Positions 34,822 to 45,774 of a DNA stretch of 64,000 bases are shown here, in pieces. A program made the translations under genes and the position numbers. The stretch comes from Symsagittifera roscoffensis. Its lineage: Eukaryota > Xenacoelomorpha > Acoela > Convolutidae. The first letter of the stretch is position 1, and each line of letters starts with the position of its first letter. The stretch lies in assembly GCF_963678635.1 (NCBI RefSeq), contig NC_087068.1, positions 58,327,896 to 58,391,895 of the forward strand, written 5' to 3'. The notes beneath the pieces are model-generated. The model was not told the DNA's origin. It saw nothing but the letters and a program-made list of their open reading frames with translations, and ran no database searches.

Positions 34822-35681
34822 TTATGCAGTGAAGTTCTTCTTCGTGTGAGTTCTGATATTTCTCTCAAATATTTTACTACATCTACTTTTCAGAGATCCT
34901 TTAACTCGCCTCGGAGCAAGTTTACTAGACATTCGCTGAGGAATTGAATGAAATTTTTTGGACAAGGGAGGATGACTTGTTTTTGAAGTTTTTGGGAAAA
35001 TGTTTGAAATATTGGTAGTATAGAGACGTATTGTATGCTCATCGTCAAAAAACTTTGTTTCTGTTCCTGCTGGTAGATGAAAATTTGATAGAACTGCGCT
35101 GTTTGTGCAAAATCCTAGCGAATCAACTGTTTTTGGAGTTAAATCAATGAGTAAATGACCATAAAGTGTAGATGTTGCATCTTGATACCACTGTTTCAAT
35201 TGTGATCCTAGAACTAGTTGTTGACTTTATGTTTTGATTTGTAAAACATCTCTCGGTGACTTGAATAACACTATATGTGTTTTTTGTAACTCAACATCTC
35301 TTCCCAGTTTGCTTTGATGAAACAAGTTATGCTTAATATATGTGGTATTCAGTCCCCTGTGTCTTCCAGCAGTAGCAATTTTTACAAACTGCTTATATTT
35401 TGAAATTTCTTCACAAGAGTCATCAAATATTAACAAGTATTTTGTTCCATTATTGGGAAGGTTTTCGATCAGTTCAAAGTCAACTCCTTGGATAAACTTA
35501 AGGTTTTTTCTTTGCATTTGTCCATGAAGAGGTTGACAATGTTGATTAAAAAAGTTTTGTCAATTTTTGGTTGAAATGTAGCAATTTTTAACCACTCAAA
35601 AACAAGATGCGATTTTCCCGATCCACTCGATCCAACTAGCGAAATAAAATTTCCTTCTTTGGTAGAAATTTTTTTATTCAT
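34822..35681 (-). pseudogene. A32-like (FtsK/HerA) DNA-packaging ATPase, frameshifted
   Basis: The ATG at 35679-35681 overlaps the stop of the upstream membrane-protein gene by four bases (ATGA). Walker A is GSSGSGKSHLVFEWL (about 35590-35636). After a frameshift near 35520 the next frame carries Walker B YLLIFDDS (about 35420-35446) and GRHRGLNTTYIKHNLFHQS (about 35310-35370). A stop near 35227 is followed by the C-terminal part YGHLLIDLTPKTVDS (about 35115-35160) down to 34822. In related viruses this ATPase pumps DNA into the particle. Two lesions make it non-functional as assembled. Confidence 0.8.
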
Positions 35682-35941
35682 AGCTTTGGAGAAGGTAAAA
35701 TATAACCGACTGTATTTGATAAAATTCCTACCCAAACTGTAGTTTTTTCGCATGTAGCTGATAACATTATTCGAACAATTGCACTTGCTAGTATTAAAAC
35801 TATGACAAAAAAATGGCACATAAAAACTAAAAGAGATCTATTACACGTACGTTCAAAAAACGTCCATGGTTTTCGTTCATGATTCTCCTGATCAAAAACA
35901 AAAATTCCAAAATTTAATTGCTTGTCACATTCATCACCCAT
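35678..35941 (-). CDS. Small Polinton membrane protein, 87 aa
   Basis: An intact frame with ATG at 35939-35941, one of the few undamaged ORFs in the element. Residues 1-35 are polar. A first hydrophobic helix SLLVFMCHFFVIVLILAS (about residues 36-53) and a second weaker one, TVWVGILSNTVGYIL, follow, and the protein ends LPSPKL. It is predicted to sit in a membrane. The four-base overlap with the ATPase start suggests co-expression. Comparable short membrane proteins lie beside the ATPase in other Polintons; their role in entry or envelope is unproven. Confidence 0.65.
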   Translation of the reverse strand: MGDECDKQLNFGIFVFDQENHERKPWTFFERTCNRSLLVFMCHFFVIVLILASAIVRIMLSATCEKTTVWVGILSNTVGYILPSPKL

Positions 35942-36017
35942 CTCAACTTTTGAATAAAAAAATTGATTATGACTAACATTTATTTTTCAAAAACACAATA
36001 ATACAAAATTATTTAGA

Positions 36018-36441
36018 TTATTTACAACTTATTAAAAAACATCGAGTCCATGTTCCGTATGCAAATGCTTTTTTTTCTGCACAGTGAAAAGTATTTGCAT
36101 GACGAAATGGGTAATTGCTACACCTCCAATCATATTCTTCATCTTTGAAAATCAAATTTTGAACTTTTGGGCATGCGTAGTCATCCAAGTTTCTAACCTT
36201 TGTTTCCAAAACTTCTGACAGAGTTTGAGATTTTTCATAACCTTTTGCAGAAAACTCCGTTTCTGGAGCATTTAATTTTTTGAGTTTTTTTCAAGTGCTT
36301 CGTACACCAAGCAGAATGAGATGTAGCCTTGAACTTTTTGGGAGAAAGAAAGGAATATCCCACAGTTTGTCCATTTTTATAAGCTCCTTACTCTTTCACT
36401 ATTTTGTTTTCAATACCAAAATCCGAAACAACTAGACTCAT
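36018..36441 (-). pseudogene. Polinton Cys/His-containing protein, one stop
   Basis: From ATG at 36439-36441 the frame starts SLVVSDFGIENKIVKE, meets an in-frame TAA, then continues with GAYKNGQTVGYSFLSPKKFK and AWCTKHL. A shift leads to 36018-36209, which reads VRNLDDYACPKVQNLIF and RCSNYPFRHANTFHCAEKKA. The regular coding style across the lesions indicates a recently lost protein of about 140 aa. The Cys and His residues could bind metal. No family name is assigned. Confidence 0.5.
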
Positions 36442-36639
36442 GATGGTAACTGTTTTTGCTGAAATTTTTAGTTAAAAGACTAACAATCGAACAAGGCATA
36501 TACTGATGAAGCAAACATTTTAACATATAAACAGAAGAACAATCCAGTCACGTCACAAAGAAAACAAGAACTTGGAAATCTAGTTAAAACATAACAGGAA
36601 CCAGGTTCCTTATAAGTAGTAGACTTCACAGATCCAGCT

Positions 36640-37256
36640 GCATCATGTCAAATAACATGAGGTGTGAAAATTTTTAAATTTTCAAAAAAGTAATCCATAC
36701 AAGAATTTCCGTGTCCAAAAAAGCACCCAAAAAATAATTTTTGGTCCATTTCTTTCAAAATTATGTTTGGGTCCAAAACAACAGGCACAAAGAAAGTAAT
36801 TTTTTCCTTTTGTATTCTGAGTTGTATTCTGAAAAATCTGAGAGTTTCATTCAATTTTTAAACGTTCATTTTCTACAGTGCATTCGTCAATAAAGATACA
36901 AAGTTTTTTGAATCTTTCTACATAAAACAAAACCGAGGGGATAAAATCAACCAGTTTATCATACTTTTCTTTTTCCAACTGAAATTTCTGATTGTGTTTC
37001 CTTTTCTACGATACTCTACTTTTTTAATATATGAACGATAACTTAGAAAAACTTTTCGTCATCCATTATGCAAAGTCCACTCAAAATGAGAAATTTGTGA
37101 TTCTGTATCCAAATCTTGCAATTTTGGTAAATTTTGAGATTCTAAAACTGTTAATGAAAATTTCTTGGACTTTTCTTGTAAGATGATATAAAAAAGTCCC
37201 AATTTATTTTGAAGTTTTAAAACAAGATTTCTGGAAAATCCAATGTTCCAACTCAT
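36640..37256 (-). pseudogene. Polinton ORF of unknown function, decayed
   Basis: The ATG at 37254-37256 opens a frame (MSWNIGFSRNLVLKLQNKLG) that stops at 37059. Further segments in other frames include LVDFIPSVLFYVERFKKLC and NETLRFFRIQLRIQKEK, ending near 36648. The mid region could form a coiled coil. Position suggests a structural protein, but nothing matches a known family by eye. Confidence 0.35.
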
Positions 37257-37333
37257 ACTGCTCAGCTCAAAGAAACTTTGAAAAGTGACTCAAGGAGATG
37301 AATATTTGAATTACATTACTATAATAACAGCAC

Positions 37334-37880
37334 TCAACAAAAATATTGAACAATACAGTTCTCAACAAACATAAAATCTCCCAAGACTTTGGCGAGTTCT
37401 TTGAATTCGTTCAAAGTATAGTTGACATAGGCAACTTGCTTCAAGACTTCGTTCTCCTTTGCAGTGAAGAGTCGAATCTGAAGGTAGGGTGGCTTGTTCA
37501 CACTGTACTTCTTGATTGTGACACACATTTTTCTCTTCTTGTATGTTGCTAGGTCATACACCGCATGACAGTTCGCAAGTCCCTGCTCCTTGGTTGAGTC
37601 TTTATCAGAATAGGGTTCCAATACAGGAACGAGTCCAAGGTTTTCAGCATCGTGAATAACAGTATTCCGTTTTGCTGATATCCTTTCCCCTTCTTTTTCA
37701 CCAAGATAGACTAGCTGGGTTTTTCGATTTGTCCCGATTCATTTTTCTTTAGCAATTGGAAGCAAGGTTCAAAGTAAATTTTTCCGTTGTAGGTTTTTGG
37801 GACCAAGAAAATCTCCCAAATCTTTTGTGGTTCTTAGCAAATTCAGTATAGTTGGGAAGGATATCTTTTCGTGAATACAT
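37334..37880 (-). pseudogene. Polinton protein with a possible PC4-like ssDNA-binding domain
   Basis: The ATG at 37878-37880 starts MYSRKDILPNYTEFA. Two or more shifts follow before the open piece 37334-37621. That piece contains VTIKKYSVNKPPYLQIRLF and YVNYTLNEFKELAKVL, which fit the pattern of the PC4/p15 domain (a beta strand, an IR-containing strand, then a helix with L-x-x-F/W-x-x-L). PC4 proteins bind single-stranded DNA and would suit a replicating element. This is an analogy of pattern only. Confidence 0.35.
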
Positions 37881-38118
37881 TTTTGATTTGAGAATCAGAG
37901 CCAACTGATCAGTAGTAGGTTTTTCAAAATAAAGATAATTGTAAATTTATAGAAATTAGGAAAGTGAGTCGACTCACTGTACATTCCAAATGAGATATTA
38001 TTACCTTAAAAGGAATAATGCGTGGGTGATGATCCAAATATGGACATTGCATAGGTGATGGAACTACTATACAAGCAAATCAATGTAGATAAAAGTCATT
38101 TTCAACAAAAAATCGGTG

Positions 38119-38717
38119 ATGGCATCTGCCACTTCTTTAAGCATATCCCACTTTTTAATCGGACTAAATGCAAAATCTCTTTTTATCTGTGTCTCAGAAA
38201 ACTTTTATGAAAAATTAATAGTCACCCAAGACTACTGTGTATCTAACCATTCATCACTCTGCCCAGTGGAAAAATGCAAAATTCACTTAGTATTAATCGT
38301 ATCATCGCTCGATCAAATTTTGCAAACATTAGATAAATATCCTTTCACTTACCAAATTAGTGACTGTATATATATACTTTGTACAAACACAGATTTTATT
38401 CCAAAATAATTTCATCAGGAGTGAAGTTTTCAATCAATTGAATCGTGCAGTCGAACACAACTAGAAATGTAGAATACCACAAAATTGATCCAGTGTTTCA
38501 CAGAAACGTCTGCTGCGAAAAAAAATTCAAAAGACATTATGTCAGTTCTGCTCAGAAGCTTGTGTCCACTCAGACTCTTAGATCAGCCTTTTTGGAAAGG
38601 ATTCGAAAAGTCCAAAACTCAAAGTATGAGACTGATTTGTTGAAAATTGTTGATTGTTTCATTGATGGTTATGGTACTGTAAATAGTGAGCACATCAATT
38701 TTTCGATTAATAATTGA
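38119..38717 (+). pseudogene. Plus-strand Polinton ORF, unknown, frameshifted
   Basis: The ATG at 38119 opens 96 codons (MASATSLSISHFLIGLNAKS), rich in Cys and hydrophobic residues, to a stop at 38409. A shifted frame then reads to about 38460, and a third (38445-38717) includes HRNVCCEKKFKRHYVSS and LLKIVDCFIDGYG. Together they suggest one former protein of about 200 aa, transcribed opposite to the integrase-ATPase block. No family was recognised. Confidence 0.4.
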
Positions 38718-39418
38718 ACAATTGTTTATAAAAATCAAGTCAAAATTGCTTTTATTTAAAATCAAACGTTTTTTCAACGAATAAATTTGTAATTTTCAAC
38801 ACGTGTGCAAAAATTAACTCAGAGTTTTTTCGCAAGATGCAAGTTTTGATTTGATTTCTTCAACACGGTTGCAAAAAAATAATTTAACTTTTTTACAAGA
38901 TGCTAAAATGTTTTGGTTTTTTTAACAAGTGTTCAAAAATTTTCAAAACAGTTTTGTGTTATCTGCAAGTTTTTTTTGTGGTTTTTTTGAAATGATCAAA
39001 ATCAGAACAAAGAAAATCATAAAACTTAATTTTCAACAGTGCAAGAAACTCTTGTTACATTTATTTTAAAATGCGAAAATATTTAGGAAAAATGGTGCAA
39101 AATTAATGTAGAGTTTTTAACATGTTTTCAAAAATTGAGATAATTTTTTTGTCATGTGTGAAAAAATTGTGAAATTTTACAAGGTTTTAAAATTGGTTTA
39201 AATTTTTGCCATCTTTCTAACAAAATTTTGTAAAAGTACTTACCAGTTGCATAATTAGTTTAATTTTTAACAAAGTTTTGCAACAAATTTCAAAAAACTT
39301 TACCTTTGGAATTTTTTAACAAACCTTTCCATGATCTCATCTGTTTGCTCCTATCGCTTTAAAATAAAATAACTAGATGCAAAGAAATTAAATTACAAAA
39401 CAAAAGACAATAACCAAT
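38718..39418. repeat. Noncoding stretch with a degenerate 63-65-bp tandem repeat
   Basis: From 38794 the pattern TTCAACACGTGTGCAAAAATT...CAAGATGCAAGTTTTG recurs at 38859 and 38922 and more weakly to about 39330. No gene is seen. It lies between the + strand ORF at 38.1-38.7 kb and the - strand ORF at 39.4-39.9 kb, so it separates convergent gene ends. Confidence 0.5.
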
Positions 39419-39419
39419 T

Positions 39420-39923
39420 TATTTACAAATCAAAGAGCTGTCGAGCAGCTGAGTTCTCAAAGTTTTGCAAGTTCTCAATGGAGCGCAAAGCTGGTCTTGC
39501 CTCCATTCCTGGTGATTGTCTTGGTGTTCGCTGACTTGAGTTCTTGGCTCAGAGATCCTCTTCGATGGCAATTGGGTTGTCCACAGATCCCTCTTACCAC
39601 GAAAAGAGGAAATCGTCGAATGGTTGAGCCACAAGTCTAGAGTTAGGATTTTAGGGGATGTTCATCCCCACATGCTCGGCCCTTTCCTCCATCATTTGCA
39701 TTTCTTCAAGTGCGTTCTCTGTAGGGGGTATTTGCGTTATATGAGTTTCGTTGAAATCCCTGCGCATCACCTCTATTATGTGCCAGGATTCGATTGGGAT
39801 GTCCATTCGTGCCAGAAAAACTCCACAAGTTGTTTCTCGCACTTGGATTTGTACTAAATCGGCCGAAAATTCTACCGGGAACACAAGCTTGTTGTTTTGT
39901 ACTGAGAAGATCGTTTTGAGCAA
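39420..39923 (-). pseudogene. Unknown Polinton protein, tandem copy 1 (full length, three stops)
   Basis: One - strand frame reads about 168 residues with three internal stops. It starts near IFSVQNNKLVFPVEFSADLV, then GVFLARMDIPIESWH, THITQIPPTENALEEMQMME, a stop after GMNIP, and continues RLVAQPFDDFLFSW to EARPALRSIENLQNF. No ATG is in frame at the start. Because all segments share one frame, the stops are point mutations. Function is unknown. Confidence 0.45.
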
Positions 39924-40790
39924 AATGTTGATTTAACGATACAGAGTAAAAGCAAGATTTACAGTTGAGAGGGAGGTAGTTGACGGTGGTTAAGTTGAAG
40001 TTAATGTATTTAGAGCTGAGAGAGGAGGTAGTTGAGGGTAGTTAAGTTGAAAATAAAATGATTTTTAGTTAAGAGAGAGGGGTACCTTAAACTGAAACGT
40101 GTGGGTTTAACCAATCAGAAAGGATTTTCCTTATTTGGATTGTAGTTGTGTCTAGAGTCAGGAATTTTACCCATTTTGCGAAAATGATAAGGACCTGTGT
40201 GAAAAATTAGAGAGGACATGACTCGTGGACTTTACTAGAGTCAGGAGTCTCGGGGCAGTTCAATCCCACATGCTCGGCCACTTCCTCCATCAATTGCATT
40301 TTTCCAAGTTGGTTCTCTGTAGGGGGTATTTGCGTTATATGATTTTTGTTGAAATCCCTGCGCATCTCTTCCATGTGCCAGACTTGGATTGGGAAGTCCA
40401 TTCGTGCCAGAAAAACTCCACAATCTATTTCTCGCACTTGGATTACTACTAAATCAGCCGCAAATTCTACCGAGAACACAAACTTGTTGTTTTGTACTGA
40501 GAAGATCATTTTGAGCAATATGTTGAGTTAACGATACAGAGTTAAAGCAAGGTTTACAGGTGAGAGGGAGGTAGTGGACGGTGGTTAAATTGAAATTAAT
40601 GTATTTAGAGCTGAGAGAGGAGATAGTTGAGGGTGGTTAACTTGAAAATAAACTGATTTTCAGTTAAGAGAGAGGGGTAGCTTCAACTGGAATGTGTGGG
40701 TTTAACAAATCAGAATGGATTTTCTTTATTTGCATTGTATTTGGATTTTCCTTATTTGGATTGTAGTCGTGTCCAATCAGATTTCAGTTT
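39630..40790. repeat. 598-bp tandem duplication carrying a polymerase scrap
   Basis: Copy 1 (about 39650-40150) and copy 2 (about 40250-40780) share CACATGCTCGGCC (39669 and 40267) and the noncoding flank GTTAAGAGAGAGGGGTA. At the junction, 40165-40232 reads CCATTTTGCGAAAATGATAA and then TTAGAGAGGACATGACT, matching the polymerase at about 43089-43136. Copy 2 also extends into the CCAAT-type repeats. Confidence 0.7.
40207..40518 (-). pseudogene. Unknown Polinton protein, tandem copy 2 (C-terminus replaced)
   Basis: Matches the N-terminal half of the 39420-39923 ORF (IFSVQNNKFVFSVEFAADLV, HITQIPPTENQLGKMQLMEE). It then runs into the polymerase scrap at 40165-40232 and ends HESCPL, so the last eight or so residues are antisense polymerase sequence. 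The second half of the protein is missing. Confidence 0.5.
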
Positions 40791-40910
40791 CCTTTTATGG
40801 AATTGTTATAGAACCCTCGTATCCAATCGGAAACAAAGCTCTTTTTTACACGTTGTCGTTTCCAATTACAAAAATGTTCATTTTTGTTCAAGTTGTCGTA
40901 TCCAATCAGA
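40771..40910 (+). promoter_or_regulatory. Cluster of four CCAAT-type motifs upstream of the polymerase
   Basis: TCCAATC-type boxes occur at about 40772, 40822, 40861 and 40901, each preceded by (T)CGT and mostly followed by AGAAA. Spacings are 50, 39 and 40 bases. A further AACCAATCAGAAAG lies near 40108. CCAAT boxes bind NF-Y in animal promoters. The location roughly 0.9 kb before the polymerase would suit a promoter, but it may be only a repeat. Confidence 0.3.
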
Positions 40911-41779
40911 AAAAAGTCTGCCTTTTAAGGACTTAAATCTTCCAAATATACAAAAATATACACGCAAAAATAAATGACCACAATTTGTTTGCTGTAAAAA
41001 TATAAAAAAGGTCGATGTAAGTAACAAAAGAAGAAAAATAATAAAAGTAGTATCTCTGCAAGTCTTCTCATCAAATTAATTGATTTTTTTGTACATAATC
41101 GATGAGAAAATGTTGACTTTTGAGCAGATAGTCAAGTTCTTTGATTTTGATGTAGATTTGAGAGTATAACTCAAAGTTGATGAATTTTTTAAAGCAAATC
41201 TCTGGAAATCTGATTCCAAATCAGATCATGCAAAATTTTGAACTTTGAAAATCTAGAAAAAAAATGGAGGAATAAAGATTTTTTCTGGTGAGTTTTGACA
41301 CATTTTTGAGTTGGATAGGGAATAAAAAGAGTTTTTGAAATATTATCGTACGACTTTTTTATTAACTTCAAACTTAAAATAAATTAAACTTTTTTTGTCA
41401 AGTGTAACTCAGTAGTAAGTTTATAGCTTTGATAGGCAATATGTGGATCAAAAACAAACTCTTTGATTGGGTAAGTTTCACTAAAGAGACCTTTACTTAG
41501 TCGGAGAACTCTTTTTTGGACAACATAAACGTCCAAAAAATTTGTGAAAAAAGTAAGAATTTACATCTATTTCATCAATAAGGAAATCAAACGGAAAACT
41601 TATTTTCTTGTAGAGTAACTCGAGGAAGTTCAAATGTTTTTTAGTTGACATTTTTCAAAAATGAATATTTTGGATCCAAAGTTATGTCAAGAAACTACTC
41701 TGCTGTCTAGTTCTGATTGGTTGAAAACTTTTCTGGAAAAATCTAGAAATTTCGAAGGAATGACGTAGGCGATGACGTC

Positions 41780-44700
41780 ATCGCCGTAAAAGGAAAACTG
41801 CGATGTCCTAGCTGTAACACTTTCTTTAATAAATGCGACATATTTGACAAACATCTTCTGAGATGCAACGACCGAGTGAAACATATTTACCCAAAGAACG
41901 TGTATGAGCTTCAAGAAACCTTGTTTAAAAAGCTATAAGGATTCAGTCTTCCAGTTTCTGAAGACAACAAGCTTTTCAATAATCTAGCAATTTTAGATTT
42001 TGGGTCGATTTGTGTTCCTACAGATGAACTACAATAAACGCAAACTACTACCCGGATCGGAAATTATGTACCAATTTCAGTCTCTATATTATCAAATCTG
42101 ATTGATGAATCATCTTTTTGTACAACAAGGATCCACAGAACTTGATATTTGATTTTGTATCCAATGTCGAGCTGTTGGCTGAACAAAGTTAGCTAGAAAA
42201 GAGAAAAAAATTCAAGATATTGAAGTAGCTGTGAATGAAAGAATGAAAAAGATCTTTGCTCAGCTGAAGGAACGTGGTAAAAACTATTCAAGTAACAAAT
42301 TTGAGTACGAAGACGAATGAATTGAAGATTCAGAAGAAACAGATATGTCCACACTTTTCTTGCGAACTCAGAAAAATCAACTCATCGATTTGAAGTTTGA
42401 AACAACATCTGGAGAGATATGTAAAAACTTTAGTTGTTTTTGGATTTAACAGCGATAGATATGATTCGAATTTGATCAAGTCATACTTAATTCCTTATTT
42501 AATTTGCGATAAAGAACAAGAAACACCCGTCATCAAAAAAGCAAATGACTCTATAACTTTCAAGTTTGGAGATATATAATTTCTCGGCATAATGAAGTTC
42601 CTGGGTGAGGCAACTACTCTGGACTCCTTTTTCAAAGCCTCTAAAGCTAGCGAAACGAAAGGATTCTTTCCCTATGAGTAGTTTAATTACCCCGACAAAC
42701 TTGACTTTCCTGAATTCTCACCGTACAAAGCATTTTTCAAAAAACTTAGAAACAATCCTCTCGACAAAGACTTCATTGATTATGAGCAGCTTAAAAAGAG
42801 TGGGCTTGACGAACAACAGGCACTGAAAAAGCTTCAAATCAAGACTGTTCCTCCATCTGGTTTGGATATTTACAATTACGTACAAGATATTTGAAAGAAA
42901 AACGGAATGACAGTGTTCAAAGGGTTTTTGAAGTGGTACAACAACAAGGATGTAGTTCCAACCGTGGAGGCAATGCAAAAAATGATTCAGTTTTATCATA
43001 ACAAGGGGATAGGTATGTTGAAACTTGGATGCACACTTCCAAATCTAGCAAACATATTACTACACAAATCTACAAATTACAAGTTTTATCCATTTTGCGA
43101 AAGTGATTGTGTGAAAAAATTAGAGAGGACATGACTGGTGGACCTTCCATTGTTTTCCTTCGAAAGGCTGTAGTTGATGAAACATACATCAGAAATTCAT
43201 CAAATGTTTGTAAATCATTCGTTGGAATTGATGCAAGCCAGCTTTACCCTTTCTCAATGTGTTAAGATATGCTAACAGGACTGTACACGAGATGGGAGTT
43301 TGACACCGATATGCAGAAATTTAAAGCTAGAAAAAAACGAACTCGCAACTTTGAGAATATGGTCATGCCTTTCTATCAGAAAACAAGGCCAGAATGTAGA
43401 ATTGAGAGCTTTTTCACATCTGGAAAACAGAAGATAATTGACTGTTTTAATGTGGACAGTTATTGTGATCACAGTGAAACAGTGTTCAAAGCACTGGTAT
43501 GCTACTACCACTTGTGTTCTTGTCAAGAAGCTCGTCCCTTCTTAACAGAACAGGATATTGAGCAAGGGAACAAGAAGAGAGAGATGGATGATATGCGACG
43601 AGAATACATTAAAAAGAAGGGATACAAAGTGGAAGAAATGTGGGAGTGTGACTGGTGGGAAAGTTTCAAAACCGATGACAAGATCAAATCCAAGTAAGAA
43701 CCTACTTTCCCTATAAAAACCTCTTTCTAGAGACTCCCTTCTAGCAAAAATAAAAGAGGGATCTCTTTTTGGCTTTGTTCAGTGCAATTTAGTTGTTCCA
43801 GATGGGCTAAAATCAAAATTAACCAACTTTCCTCGAATTTTCAAAAACACTGAAGTTGGAAGGAATGATATTGGAGACTACATGAAAAACTATGCAACCA
43901 AAAACGAAATGTTAAAGCATCCTCAGAAAATGCTGATTTCTAGTTTCGAGCTAGAAAATGGAACGGTTATATCTCCTCTGTTCAACTTTTATTTGAAACT
44001 TGGCTTGCAATGTACCAAATATTACCGTTTTGTTCAGTGTACTCCACGGAAATGTTTCAATAAATGCGTTCAATCAGTGGTTGATGCGAGAAGAGAAGGA
44101 GATGAAAACCCTCTATCAAGAACATTTTTGGGTAATTCCTTGTCCGGATATCAGATCAAGGATAGAACGAGACAAATAATCACAAAATATCTGAACGATG
44201 AAAAAACTCATAAGGCAATCAAGGAGTCTTTTTTCAAAAGATTGAATGCAGTTGAAAAAGACTTGTTTGAGGTCGAACTCCTGAAATCAACCATTGAACA
44301 TAGAGAGCCCATCATCGTTGGATTTTTCATACTGCAGTATGCGAAACTGAGAATGTTGGAACTCTACTATAACTTCTTTGACAAGTTCTGTGATGTAAAA
44401 AAAAATTGAAGAGTTGGAAATGGATACAGACTCACTTTATTTGGCACTAGCTGAAGAAAATTTACACGACTGTATGCAACCAGATAAGAGAGATGCTTGG
44501 GAAAAAATGAGGGAAAATGATTGTAGAGACTCTTTCAAGGCGGATGCAATATCTAATTTCTTCCCTCGAACGTGTTGGAGTATACATAAAAAGCATGATA
44601 AACGGGAGCCGGGACTTTTTAAGGAGGAATTTAGGTGCGCAGAAATGATATGTTTATGTAGCAAGACATATTGCTGCCAAGACAACAAATCCGATAAGTT

Positions 44701-44965
44701 CAAATTTAGCATTAAAGAATTAAATAAACGGGTTCTAGAAGATTCTGAAGACCCATGTTAAAGTAAAGGACAGTGCTTGATGAAGCAATTAACCTTTCAT
44801 CTACTAACAGAGGATTCAGAACTATAAATCATATGGTGGCCACATATGAACAGACAAAGAAAGGATTAGGCTATTTTTATCCAGAAAGACAAGTTCAAGA
44901 TGATGGAATTCATACAAAACTATTGAACTTACAAGAACTGATGCAATCTAAAAAGCTTATAACAA
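41780..44965 (+). pseudogene. Protein-primed family B DNA polymerase of Polinton B, broken
   Basis: A zinc-finger-like start CPSCNTFFNKCDIFDKHLL (about 41800-41860) is followed by VFGFNSDRYDSNLIKSYLIP (about 42430-42490), LKLGCTLPNLANILLHKST (about 43018-43072), motif A DASQLYPFSMC (about 43229-43262), the open piece 43269-43697, the open piece 43882-44409 with motif B LGNSLSGYQI (Tyr of NSxYG changed to Ser), and motif C MDTDSLYLALAEE (about 44420-44457). Family members have exonuclease and polymerase activity and use a protein primer. At least five stops or shifts are present, but motifs A and C are intact. Neighbouring upstream DNA (41000-41780) shows no other gene. Confidence 0.85.
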
Positions 44966-45369
44966 GTGATGCTATGTATTATATTTTTGCACGAGGTAGT
45001 ATTTTGTTGGTGTTTTTTTTATAAAGTTGCGGTGACTTTCTAATACGAAGCAGTGATTTGTATACTTTCTTTGCAATTCAGTTTTTTTCTCAAAACTTGA
45101 CTTTTTTCGAAGTTTGAGTAGGTTTCAGCATTCTTTCAAGAAGATTTTTCAAAGAGTATGATTATCTAAGAAATCAGTTTATAGCTCAAATTAAAGCAAA
45201 TCTTACCGCGTTTTGAAGTTTTTTCGAAAAAATTTTGAAAGAAATCTTTTTGTTTCTCAAAAACTCTTACCATTGACTTACAATGCACCAAAAAACTAAT
45301 TAAAAGACCTTCATTCCACAATCTACAAGAAATTAACCAGTTAAGCAATTAACCTTACCATCGGTATTC

Positions 45370-45500
45370 CCTATCTTAAAACATTGTAAACCCTATACCC
45401 AATCTTAAAACATAGCGAGGCTGAACCGAAACCTACAACGTATCTTAATACATGGGGTCAGCCAGGCACCCCCCCCCCCACTTTAGCTCCAACATCTACT
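45370..45500 (-). repeat. Right terminal inverted repeat of Polinton B
   Basis: Inverted copy of 32570-32690, ending outward in AACATCTACT at 45491-45500, with a C run at 45469-45479 and subterminal CCTATCTTAAAACAT motifs. The DNA between the polymerase stop and this repeat (about 44966-45370) is noncoding and matches the tail of fragment A. Confidence 0.9.
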
Positions 45501-45774
45501 ACTCCTGCATCAATGAACACTTTCAAAGATAACACAGTAGCGAACTTCAACAACCTTTTGAGTGCGGAATTAAACTTAAAGGATGAATAGAGACTAGCAG
45601 TTAACATATATTAGTTTCTCCTCTGAGATAACCAACGTAACTGACACCAGTATTCTGTGCAACAAAAATATTGATTGATAGCAAGCATAAAAGTTGAGAA
45701 AGATAAAGTATCCAGACCTTTTTGGGAGAAAAAGCAAAAGTGAAAAAAGAGAGAAAACGGTCATTGAACAACAA

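Larger units (their letters stand above)
32570..45500. mobile_element. Maverick/Polinton element B, 12.9 kb, nearly complete but decayed
   Basis: The element is bounded by inverted terminal repeats (32570-32690 and 45370-45500) that both start inward with AGTAGATGTT, followed by a G tract. Between them are a capsid-associated protein candidate, a retrovirus-like integrase, an unknown 135-aa ORF, an A32-like ATPase, a membrane protein and several unknown ORFs, mostly on the - strand. A protein-primed DNA polymerase is on the + strand near the right end. This gene set defines Maverick/Polinton (adintovirus-like) elements. Usual length is 15-20 kb. No major capsid protein or adenovirus-like protease was recognised. 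No 6-bp target duplication matches at the edges. Confidence 0.9.

Noticed and set aside
32564-45506. Six-base target-site duplication around Polinton B
   Set aside because: The flanks GCAATT and ACTCCT do not match. The true edges may differ by a few bases or the duplication may have decayed.
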